From contig JASJBY010000186.1 in NCBI GenBank assembly GCA_030066245.1, positions 1 through 9,241 of the forward strand: a stretch of DNA of 9,241 nt, read 5' to 3'. This document shows positions 1-5,993 of the stretch, in pieces (within the stretch, counting starts at the first letter, position 1; every line of letters begins with the position of its first letter). The notes below the pieces were generated by a model that saw nothing but the letters and a program-made list of their open reading frames with translations, was not told the origin of the DNA and did no database searches. The DNA comes from Gammaproteobacteria bacterium. Lineage in GTDB: Bacteria; Pseudomonadota; Gammaproteobacteria; JAABTG01. The translations under genes were made by a program, and so were the position numbers.

Positions 1-107
1 CCCTCGCCTGGCGAGAAGCGGAGATGCCGAGCTTAAGCTCTCCCTGCGCCGCTCGCCATCTACGCCGCTACGCCAACACCCCGACCGGGTCTGCCCGTAG
101 CGTATTT

Positions 108-258
108 CGGTTTAGCTATCCGGCGCATCCGGTTCAACATTCGCGGTTGGGGGCCGTACCGGCACGAGCCGCCGGGACACGCCGTGAATACCTCCCTGCC
201 GGCTCGACGGCCGCTATCCCTGCGGCCGACGGTCCCGGCCACTCATGCCGGTACGGCT
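108..258. repeat. Repeat A, left copy (long-stem hairpin repeat)
   Basis: The core at 153-257 is 105 bp, bounded by a 27-bp imperfect inverted repeat (153-179 against 231-257; outermost 12 bp perfect, GCCGTACCGGCA/TGCCGGTACGGC). It has a smaller internal hairpin (CGGCCGC 208-214 against GCGGCCG 222-228). The same core occurs at 9117-9221 with only 3 mismatches in 105 bp by eye. Homology extends left to about 108 (CGGTTTAGC), with 22 extra bases (117-138) relative to the right copy. It also extends right, beyond inserted element B, at 507-521. No reading frame in it looks like a gene. I infer a dispersed, non-coding, palindromic intergenic repeat (REP/MITE-like). The strand is arbitrary because the core is nearly self-complementary at its ends. 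Confidence 0.85.
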
Positions 259-262
259 CTAG
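259..262. repeat. Putative target-site duplication, left CTAG
   Basis: CTAG directly precedes the left inverted repeat of element B and recurs at 503-506. The uninterrupted copy of repeat A at the right end of the window has CTAA at the equivalent place (9223-9226). This fits a 4-bp duplication of a CTAR target. CTAG is its own reverse complement, so it could instead be part of the terminal inverted repeat. Confidence 0.5.
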
Positions 263-502
263 CCCGGATTTCTCACCAGGCGGACCTCGGAGCACAGATT
301 ATGTAGGCAAACTCAACACATTGGCTTCTCCGAGCCGGACTTCTTTATGAACAGCCTGTCCTATTCGGTTCTTGGTCCACTCTGGCTTTGCATCTTGACC
401 AATCCTCCTTGAGACATAGCTACAGCTATGCCTCGGCGGACGATCGGCCAATCTGCTTTGCCAGAGCGACCCAAGATTCCGAATCCCGGTGAGAGATCCG
501 GG
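263..502. mobile_element. Element B, short copy: MITE-like element inserted in repeat A
   Basis: This non-coding element of about 240 bp has 15-bp terminal inverted repeats with one mismatch (CCCGGATTTCTCACC at 263-277; GGTGAGAGATCCGGG at 488-502). It is flanked on both sides by CTAG (259-262 and 503-506). A related, longer copy lies at 7614-7958: 264-400 matches 7615-7751 with 12 mismatches in 137 bp, and 415-504 matches 7871-7960 with 7 mismatches in 90 bp. The middle here is 14 bp (401-414) where the other copy has 119 bp. It contains a conserved small hairpin (CATAGC 415-420, GCTATG 425-430). No transposase is encoded, so it would have to be moved in trans. The ends and 4-bp target resemble IS1380- or IS5-type elements from memory; that family assignment is tentative. 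Confidence 0.75.
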
Positions 503-506
503 CTAG
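503..506. repeat. Putative target-site duplication, right CTAG
   Basis: CTAG follows the right inverted repeat of element B. Immediately after it, repeat A resumes: 507-521 matches 9227-9241 at 14 of 15 bases. It pairs with the CTAG at 259-262. Confidence 0.5.
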
Positions 507-521
507 CCGAACACCAATGGC
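507..521. repeat. Tail of repeat A, displaced by element B
   Basis: CCGAACACCAATGGC here corresponds to CCGAACACCAATGCC at 9227-9241. In the right copy this tail follows the hairpin core directly; here it is separated from the core by element B. It ends three bases from the stop codon of the minus-strand gene at 524. Confidence 0.7.
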
Positions 522-523
522 GA

Positions 524-1012
524 CTAGCGGAGGTTAGCGGGCGGCGCGGGCGGCGCAGGCGGTGCGGGCGGCGCGGGCTGTGTCCCTGTTCCGGCTTCTC
601 CGGCTTGGAAGGGAAACTGAGGTGGCGCCGGCGGCCTGCCAAAGGCGGGTTTCGGCATGCCCTCGGGGATAATCTGAACCGGCACGGAGGCTGCCGCCAC
701 GGGCAGGTTCCACTCGCCTGTTGAGATTTGCGTCACGATACGCACGGGCCCCGTCGGCATGCTTGCCGGGGCTGTGTACAGACCGTCATCGCTTAGCTGG
801 CCGGCATCGATACCGCCCACCAGTGGCCCCTGAAGAATCCATTTCACCCGATATTCCGACGGCCCGCCGATGTCAACCTTCAGCTGCACGGATTCACCGG
901 GATAGGCCACCACGGGCGAAGGGGTGATAGTGATGGTGGGGGCTGCCAGGCCCGCCACGGCGTACAAGGTGGATAACACAAGGCAGATTCGGCTGATGAT
1001 GAGCTTAGGCAT
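524..1012 (-). CDS. Secreted Ig-like domain protein with Pro/Ala-rich C-terminus
   Basis: This 162-aa protein has unknown function. Residues 1-24 look like a Sec signal peptide: a basic n-region (MPKLIISR), a hydrophobic core (CLVLSTLYAVAGLA), and likely cleavage around Ala23. No clear lipobox is seen. Residues about 25-115 resemble a bacterial Ig-like fold: a PGESVQLKVDI strand, then the pattern G-x-L-S-D-D-G-L-Y-T-A-P-A-x-x-P that is common in Ig-like repeats of surface proteins. The C-terminus is low complexity, with PAPPAPPAPP-type repeats ending PANLR. I chose ATG at 1012 because it gives a proper signal peptide; an in-frame TTG at 1042 has a GAGG motif upstream and would add ten mostly charged residues. 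It lies 81 bp downstream of the 83-aa gene on the same strand, probably an operon. I infer export to the periplasm or surface; ligand and role are not evident. Confidence 0.78.
   Translation of the reverse strand: MPKLIISRICLVLSTLYAVAGLAAPTITITPSPVVAYPGESVQLKVDIGGPSEYRVKWILQGPLVGGIDAGQLSDDGLYTAPASMPTGPVRIVTQISTGEWNLPVAAASVPVQIIPEGMPKPAFGRPPAPPQFPFQAGEAGTGTQPAPPAPPAPPAPPANLR
541..576. repeat. 9-bp tandem repeat (about 4 units) encoding the Pro/Ala tail
   Basis: There are four successive 9-bp units (GCGGCGCGG, GCGGCGCAG, GCGGTGCGG, GCGGCGCGG). On the minus strand they encode the Ala-Pro-Pro triplets near the end of the secreted protein. The unit is a multiple of three, so copy-number changes would lengthen or shorten the tail without shifting frame. 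Confidence 0.8.
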
Positions 1013-1093
1013 GGTTTTCTCGTTTTCTTTTTCGGGGACCAAGGCCGCCTCGTGACCCAGTGTACCCCGAACCCGACCGCATCCCCAAAGAAG

Positions 1094-1345
1094 CTAGAGG
1101 ATCTCCAGGCGGTCCACCTGACCGTCTTCCGACAGCCTGGCACGGACTCTCCCATAGCACGAAACGCGGCCCGCCACGCACCCGGCGCCTTCCATCAGGA
1201 TCTCCTCGAAGGTCACCGCCGCCAGAACATCCCGATCGTTCCTCTCCAAGATTTCCACCCGCAGCGTATCGTTGTCGATCCATCCATTCTGCGTGCAGAG
1301 AGCACTGAGCTCCCGGCATTGGCGAAGATACTGCTCCAGGCTCAT
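1094..1345 (-). CDS. Hypothetical 83-aa protein, first gene of a putative two-gene operon
   Basis: I do not recognise this protein. It is a small soluble protein of 83 residues (MSLEQYLRQC...). The helical N-terminus is followed by alternating hydrophobic stretches (LRVEILER, DVLAAVTFEEIL, GRVRARL, DRLEIL) that suggest an alpha/beta fold. It has four cysteines (10, 17, 56, 63) without a standard metal motif, and no signal peptide or membrane segment. The frame stays open to 1441, but ATG at 1345 is preferred: the upstream extension is unlike the rest in composition, and an AGGAG motif lies about 12 bases upstream, a rather long spacing. The secreted Ig-like gene begins 81 bp downstream on the same strand. 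A TATACT box at 1396-1401 lies a suitable distance upstream. It could be a spurious ORF, but composition and context favour a real gene. Confidence 0.62.
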   Translation of the reverse strand: MSLEQYLRQCRELSALCTQNGWIDNDTLRVEILERNDRDVLAAVTFEEILMEGAGCVAGRVSCYGRVRARLSEDGQVDRLEIL

Positions 1346-1395
1346 GCGCGTTAACTGCTCCTGGGCTTGCGGTGGTCCCTGTGCCCGTTCCTTCG

Positions 1396-1401
1396 AGTAT
1401 A
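1396..1401 (-). promoter_or_regulatory. Possible -10 box (TATACT) for the minus-strand operon
   Basis: TATACT on the minus strand matches the sigma-70 -10 consensus at five of six positions and lies about 50 bp upstream of the ATG at 1345. No convincing -35 hexamer sits 16-18 bp further upstream, so this is a weak call. Confidence 0.3.
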
Positions 1402-2206
1402 AGCAATGGGCCCGCCTCAGCGGTTGTCGAGCCAACAGCACCCGAAGGTAGCCGGCTTGGAATCACCCGTGCGCCAGTGGGCAGGCGCGCCTGTCCGCGC
1501 TCCCGTCGGGCTTGCCGGTGCTGCGCCGAATCCGCCATAGCGGCTCCCTGCTGGGTCGCTGCCTGGCCTGGACAGGCATGAGTTCCTGTCGCCTATTGCC
1601 GCAGGGCTCGCGCAGTGTTAACGTCGCGCGCCACCGCGCTTCCGTTGGTATGCCGCGGGCGGTGTCGCGCATCCCGTTGTTGTGCTCATTGGCGAATCCG
1701 TGTGCGCACGCCTGTCCTGCGGCCGGAGGCGGCTATAGCGCACAGCCCGGTTGTCCGATACAGGGAGAGCGGCCCGGACCCTGCGGCGCAGTTAACAATG
1801 CGCGTCTGCGCACGGCATGAGGCTGACGGCCGGTTTTCAGAGCCGCCTCGCTTCAACGGGGAAAGCGATGGCGTTATGTTCGTTCTCAGGGTCCTGGAAC
1901 CCGTCGGGGGATAGATATTGTCGATGCAATGCGGCGGCACCAGCGTGGCTAGGACCATTTCGTGGTTTCTGCATGGGACGCCTCTGCGACGTGTCGAAAT
2001 CATGACCCTGCTGTACAGACGCTTCGGCTGGGCAGCAAGTCCGGCATCCCGCCAGCCGCGTTGAGTTTGCCTAGCGGTTGCACGCCTCGCGATTTCCTTG
2101 CCCTGATCCGGGCACAGTGCTGCATCCCGCGCGCCGTCTCGCCGCCAGGTCTTTCTTGCCAGGGGTCATGTCGCCGCCTTGACTCCTCCCGGCTCGCCAG
2201 GCGGAA
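1402..2206. other. Gene-free region of about 0.8 kb
   Basis: No gene can be supported here. Open frames on both strands of up to about 100 codons exist, but they overlap one another, are rich in Arg, Pro, Ser and Cys as expected for random high-GC DNA, and lack good ribosome-binding sites. No tRNA or CRISPR structure is seen. The region holds small hairpins, for example TGCGC 1799-1803 with GCGCA 1808-1812. It also holds two of three GTTAAC-centred similar motifs (1612-1630 and 1788-1804; the third is at 1346-1358, just before the 83-aa gene). It may be decayed coding sequence, a long regulatory region or an RNA locus; nothing visible decides between these. Confidence 0.6.
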
Positions 2207-2701
2207 GTGAGTCGGGTCGTGGACAGCTTATGGCGATTTGGGCTGCGCGTGGCCTACGGCGTGCTGCGGGCGGTCTGGTTTGTTCTGCGTCCCCGCCACC
2301 GTGGCACGCTGGTGGCGGTATGGTACGACGGGCGGGTCCTGGTGATCACCAACTCCTACCGGAGTAGTCTTTCCTTTCCCGGCGGCGGCGTGCGACAGGG
2401 TGAAAAGCCGGTAGAGGCGGCCGCGCGGGAACTGCGCGAGGAGGTGGGGATCCTTGTTCAGCCGAGCGAGCTGCGCTTCGTCCGTGAGATCCATACCAAG
2501 GTTCACTTCCAGCGCGACCGATGTGCATTCTTCGAGCTCGACCTGGCTTCGCCCCCAAACATCGTCGTCGACCGACGCGAGGTGGTTTCCGGTGAATTCA
2601 TGAGTTCGGACGAAGCGCTTACCCGAGCGCTCCTGCCGCCGGTAAGAACGTACCTGCTGTCGTTACGGGAGCGCCGCAGCGCTGGTCTGCATCGGGGCTG
2701 A
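2207..2701 (+). CDS. Nudix hydrolase
   Basis: This 164-aa protein has a perfect Nudix box at residues 60-82: G60-x5-E66-x7-R74-E75-L76-x-E78-E79-x-G81-I82. The family uses this box to bind Mg2+ and hydrolyse nucleoside diphosphates linked to another group; the substrate cannot be read from the sequence. The N-terminus (residues 7-38) is an amphipathic to hydrophobic segment rich in Trp and Arg (LWRFGLRVAYGVLRAVWFVL). It precedes the first beta strand, as in a common subgroup of small stand-alone Nudix proteins, and may touch the membrane. The start is GTG at 2207, the first usable start in frame, with AGGCGG just upstream; the ATG at 2230 is out of frame. It is transcribed alone and converges on the DUF6455-like gene 84 bp away. 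I see no clear terminator in that gap. Confidence 0.92.
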   Translation: MSRVVDSLWRFGLRVAYGVLRAVWFVLRPRHRGTLVAVWYDGRVLVITNSYRSSLSFPGGGVRQGEKPVEAAARELREEVGILVQPSELRFVREIHTKVHFQRDRCAFFELDLASPPNIVVDRREVVSGEFMSSDEALTRALLPPVRTYLLSLRERRSAGLHRG

Positions 2702-2785
2702 TGCCTGCTAGCGGGCCGCAAGAGCATGTCCGCGGCGGCGAAAACGGGATTGCGCGCCAGTGCCTGGGACGTCAACCAGCGGCGA

Positions 2786-3145
2786 TCAGCGTGCTCGACG
2801 CTGGTGCCTGCGGAAATCGCGCATGTTGGGACAGAACGTATCCGGGCTCCGCTCGCCGCGGCGCTCCAGAAAATCGTCACAGGCCTCCGTTTCCGTGCAG
2901 CGCTGACACTGGTACAAATGCTTCTCCACCTCGATGGCGGGTGTGCGCTTCACGTAGGTTTGTACGCTGACACCGAGCCGTACCAGCATCCCGTGCAGGC
3001 GCAGAGTCTTCGCGCCCGCAACCAGCTCACGTCGATAGGCGCGCAGCTGCTGCAGACACCTCCCCATGCCTGCGCACATCAACACGAAGGCGAGACCGAC
3101 CGATAGCAACAAGATCATCATCGGGACTGGGTCCATTTGGGTCAT
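2786..3145 (-). CDS. DUF6455-like membrane-anchored four-cysteine protein
   Basis: This 119-aa protein has one N-terminal membrane segment (about residues 8-29, MMILLLSVGLAFVLMCAG) and a basic, soluble C-terminal part, probably cytoplasmic by the positive-inside rule. The C-terminal part carries four cysteines spaced C80-x2-C83-x5-C89-x15-C105, the last within FCPN. An RLGV motif at residues 56-59 precedes them. This arrangement (RLGV, Cys-x2-Cys, Cys, then FCPN) is what I recall for DUF6455 proteins of proteobacteria, whose function is unknown; metal or haem binding is a reasonable inference only. The start is well supported: GAGGAGG lies 7 bases before the ATG at 3145. It is divergent from lon across 268 bp. 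Its 3' end faces the Nudix gene. Confidence 0.85.
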   Translation of the reverse strand: MTQMDPVPMMILLLSVGLAFVLMCAGMGRCLQQLRAYRRELVAGAKTLRLHGMLVRLGVSVQTYVKRTPAIEVEKHLYQCQRCTETEACDDFLERRGERSPDTFCPNMRDFRRHQRRAR

Positions 3146-3311
3146 GGCATCGCCTCCTCACACCGTTTGTCTTCAGCCCATTCTCGGACCGTGCGCCGCC
3201 AGGCGCTGGGACATCCGGCGTATAGCGAAGTAATCCGTCGACCGGCTCGCCACCCAAAGGTCGAGTCAATCGCGCCCAAGCCTTTATCTTCCACACGCGG
3301 CGCCTGTTTGT

Positions 3312-3329
3312 CCTTGACGGTGGTCAAGG
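3312..3329. promoter_or_regulatory. Inverted repeat in the DUF6455/lon divergent region
   Basis: CCTTGACGGTGGTCAAGG has 7-bp perfect arms around a 4-bp centre. It lies in the shared upstream region of two divergent genes, 85 bp before the lon start, and no T-tract follows it. A regulator operator is plausible. The left arm also contains CTTGACG with CCCCGCCC 16 bp downstream, a poor match to a heat-shock sigma-32 promoter (CTTGAAA/CCCCATNT). Confidence 0.4.
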
Positions 3330-3350
3330 GACCCGCCCCGCCCGCTCCAC

Positions 3351-3379
3351 TTGTCACATCGTCTGTGCGCCCTTACTTT
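3351..3379 (+). promoter_or_regulatory. Possible sigma-70 promoter for lon
   Basis: TTGTCA (3351-3356, 5 of 6 to consensus) is separated by 17 bp from TACTTT (3374-3379, 3 of 6). The predicted transcription start near 3386 leaves a leader of about 28 bases before the GTG at 3414. The -10 box is weak. Confidence 0.28.
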
Positions 3380-3413
3380 AGCGACTGGCGTAAACAGTAA
3401 ACGGTACCCATAA

Positions 3414-5813
3414 GTGAACAAGAAAGCCGGCTATGACAACGGCTCTGCTGAAGTGGTGAATGGCCAGGTGGAGACAGGTTCGGAGCTAGCCCGCGCGGAT
3501 GAGCTGTTGCCGCCCACGCTGCATTTGCTGCCGCTCTCCGAGCGACCGTTCTTCCCGCCGCATGTGATGCCGCTGTTCATCGACGAGTCGGCCTGGCTGG
3601 ATACCATCAAGCAGGTGGGCGAGACTCCGCACAAGATGGTGGGCCTGGTACTGGTCAAGCCTGATGCTGGCGAACCGCCTCGACACAGCGACTTCCATCG
3701 TTTCGGAACCGTGGTGCGGGTGCATGACCCGAACCGCACGGAGGGACGCATCCGTTTCATGGCGGAAGGCCTGGAGCGTTTCGAGATCGTCGAATGGCTG
3801 TCGAAAGAGCCGCCCTATCTGGTGCGGGTCGATTACCCGCAACCGCCCAAGGAGGACCAGGCCGAGCTCCAAGCCTATGGCCAGGCGGTGATTGACGTCA
3901 TCAAGGAGCTGATGTCATTGAATCCCCTGTACAGCGAGGAGCTCAAGGTCTTCACGAGCCGCTTCGGGCCTCAGGATCCGTCGCCTTTCGCTGATTTCGC
4001 GGCGAGCTTGACCAGCGCCGAGCCACATGAGCTCCAGGAGGTGCTGGAGATCGTGCCCCTGGTGAAGCGTATGGAGCGGGTGCTGATACTGCTGCAGAAG
4101 CAACGGGAAGTGGCCAGGCTCCAGGCCCAGATCCGCGAGCGGATCCAGGACACCATGACTGAGCAGCAGCGTAAGTTTTTCCTCAAAGAACAGCTAAAAG
4201 AAATCCAGAAAGAGCTGGGCATTGCGAAAGACGACCGTAGCGCGGAGCTGGAGCGGTTTCGCGAGCGGTTGCGCGCGCTCGAGCTGCCGGAGCCGGCAAG
4301 CAAGCGGATTGAAGAGGAGATGGGCAAGCTGTCGGTGCTGGAGCTGGGTTCTCCGGAGTATTCGGTGACCCGCAACTATCTGGACTGGATGACGGCGCTG
4401 CCGTGGGGGCGCTACTCGGAGGACCGGCTCGACTTGCAGGCAGCCCGGGCGACCCTGGACCGCGACCACGACGGGCTTGACGACGTCAAGGAGCGCATCA
4501 TCGAGTTTCTAGCAGTTGGAGCGCTGCGCGGTCAGATTGCTGGCTCGATACTGCTGCTTGTGGGGCCGCCGGGGGTGGGCAAGACCTCGATTGGGCGTTC
4601 CATCGCTTCCGCTCTGGGCCGGCAGTTCTATCGCTTCAGTCTCGGTGGCATGCGCGACGAGGCCGAGGTTAAGGGGCACCGCCGCACCTACATCGGGGCC
4701 ATGCCGGGGAAGTTCATTCAGGCTATCAAGGAGGTGGGGACCGCGAATCCGGTCATCATGCTCGATGAGATCGACAAGATCGGCTCGGCATACCAGGGCG
4801 ATCCGGCGTCGGCTCTACTCGAGGTGCTCGATCCCGAGCAGAACAGCGATTTCCTGGACCACTACCTGGACGTGCGCTTCGACCTGTCCAATGTCCTCTT
4901 CGTGTGTACCGCCAACCAGCTCGACACCATACCTGGACCGCTGTTGGACCGCATGGAGACCATTCATTTGGCTGGTTATATCACCGCCGAGAAAGTGGCT
5001 ATCGCCAGGCACCACCTGTGGCCCAGGCAGCTGGCCAGGGGCGGGGTGAAGAGCGCCCGGCTCAAGATCACGGATGCCGCCTTGCGCCGGCTCATCGAAG
5101 GCTATGCCAGGGAGGCAGGCGTCCGCAATCTGGAGAAACAGCTCGGGCGCATTGTGCGCAAGGCGGCCGTCAAGCTGCTTGGTGGTGAGGCGTCGCCCAT
5201 ACGCATCGGTACGGCCCAGCTCGAGTCGTATCTGGGGCCACCTATGTTCCGCCCGGAGCGCCGCTCCGGAGGCGTCGGCGTCGTGACCGGCCTGGCGTGG
5301 ACAGCCCTCGGTGGCGCAACCCTGGAGGTGGAGGCGACGCGGGTGCATAGCGAGACGCGGGGCTTCAAGCTCACAGGCCAGCTCGGGGATGTGATGCGCG
5401 AATCGGCGGAAATCGCTTACAGCTACATCATGGCGAACGCCAAGCGTTTCGGTGCCGACGCGGCGTTTTTTGCAAAGGCCTTCATTCACTTGCACGTACC
5501 GGAAGGCGCGACGCCCAAGGACGGGCCGAGCGCCGGCATAACCATGGCCACAGCCTTGCTCTCGCTGGCCCGGGGAAGGCGGCTGCGCCGGCCTGTCGCC
5601 ATGACCGGTGAGCTCACGCTCACCGGTCAGGTGCTGCCTGTGGGCGGAATCCGCGAGAAAGTCACCGCCGCGCGGCGCCTGCGAGTGTCTGAGCTGATAT
5701 TGCCGGAGGCGAACCGCCGGGACTTCGACCAGCTGCCCGAACATCTGCGCGAGGGGCTCGCGGTGCACTTTGCTTCCTCATACCGGGAGGTGGCATCGAT
5801 TCTGTTCCCCTGA
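3414..5813 (+). CDS. lon: ATP-dependent Lon protease (second-type, stand-alone)
   Basis: This complete 799-aa Lon is a cytoplasmic hexameric AAA+ serine protease that unfolds and degrades damaged or regulatory proteins. The N-terminal substrate-binding domain (about 36-235) is followed by a coiled-coil (about 235-285) and the AAA+ module, with Walker A GPPGVGKT at 384-391 and Walker B VIMLDE at 447-452. The C-terminal protease domain has catalytic Ser706 in KDGPSAG and Lys749 in GGIREK, 43 residues apart as in E. coli Lon (Ser679/Lys722). The N-terminus (LLPLSERPFFPPHVMPLFID) and segments such as RSGGVGVVTGLAW differ from the canonical enzyme. The gene is not next to clpX or hupB, so I infer a second paralogue. 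GTG at 3414 directly follows an in-frame TAA and lacks a clear ribosome-binding site; in-frame GTGs at 3453 and 3456 are alternatives. The ferredoxin-fusion gene follows 180 bp downstream. Confidence 0.96.
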   Translation: MNKKAGYDNGSAEVVNGQVETGSELARADELLPPTLHLLPLSERPFFPPHVMPLFIDESAWLDTIKQVGETPHKMVGLVLVKPDAGEPPRHSDFHRFGTVVRVHDPNRTEGRIRFMAEGLERFEIVEWLSKEPPYLVRVDYPQPPKEDQAELQAYGQAVIDVIKELMSLNPLYSEELKVFTSRFGPQDPSPFADFAASLTSAEPHELQEVLEIVPLVKRMERVLILLQKQREVARLQAQIRERIQDTMTEQQRKFFLKEQLKEIQKELGIAKDDRSAELERFRERLRALELPEPASKRIEEEMGKLSVLELGSPEYSVTRNYLDWMTALPWGRYSEDRLDLQAARATLDRDHDGLDDVKERIIEFLAVGALRGQIAGSILLLVGPPGVGKTSIGRSIASALGRQFYRFSLGGMRDEAEVKGHRRTYIGAMPGKFIQAIKEVGTANPVIMLDEIDKIGSAYQGDPASALLEVLDPEQNSDFLDHYLDVRFDLSNVLFVCTANQLDTIPGPLLDRMETIHLAGYITAEKVAIARHHLWPRQLARGGVKSARLKITDAALRRLIEGYAREAGVRNLEKQLGRIVRKAAVKLLGGEASPIRIGTAQLESYLGPPMFRPERRSGGVGVVTGLAWTALGGATLEVEATRVHSETRGFKLTGQLGDVMRESAEIAYSYIMANAKRFGADAAFFAKAFIHLHVPEGATPKDGPSAGITMATALLSLARGRRLRRPVAMTGELTLTGQVLPVGGIREKVTAARRLRVSELILPEANRRDFDQLPEHLREGLAVHFASSYREVASILFP

Positions 5814-5993
5814 TGCCATGGGCGTGCCGGAGGACGTTTGCCCGCGATGCCCTGTGGGTAGTCGTCTGGTGGCCGTCCTCATGCGGCCGTTCCGCGCTCC
5901 GGAGGGCCGGTGCGGTTACACTGATAAAGACAATGGCCAGTCACTGCAGGCATCGTCTGCATGCGTCGCCCACCGCCTGAGGTTCGCTTGTCC

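Noticed and set aside
29..40. 12-bp perfect palindrome GAGCTTAAGCTC near the left edge
   Set aside because: Isolated, not repeated at the right end, and with no gene context within the window.
1005..1538. 177-codon minus-strand frame overlapping the 83-aa gene
   Set aside because: Gly/Arg/Ser-rich shadow in another frame; the overlapped 83-aa frame looks more protein-like.
1686..2003. 105-codon minus-strand frame in the gene-free region
   Set aside because: Low-complexity composition and no ribosome-binding site; overlapping frames on the other strand look equally poor.
2062..2075. 14-bp match (GTTGAGTTTGCCTA) to the inside of element B
   Set aside because: Flanking bases do not align convincingly, and a match this short is expected by chance in a window of this size.
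4815..5768. 317-codon open frame on the minus strand inside lon
   Set aside because: It is fully antisense to the conserved AAA+ and protease domains of Lon; its composition is that of a high-GC shadow frame, with no recognisable domain.
5814..5993. Possible terminator or promoter between lon and the ferredoxin-fusion gene
   Set aside because: GC-rich complementary segments occur (for example CGGCC 5884-5888 with GGCCG 5905-5909) but no T-tract follows; TACACT at 5917-5922 lacks a -35 partner.
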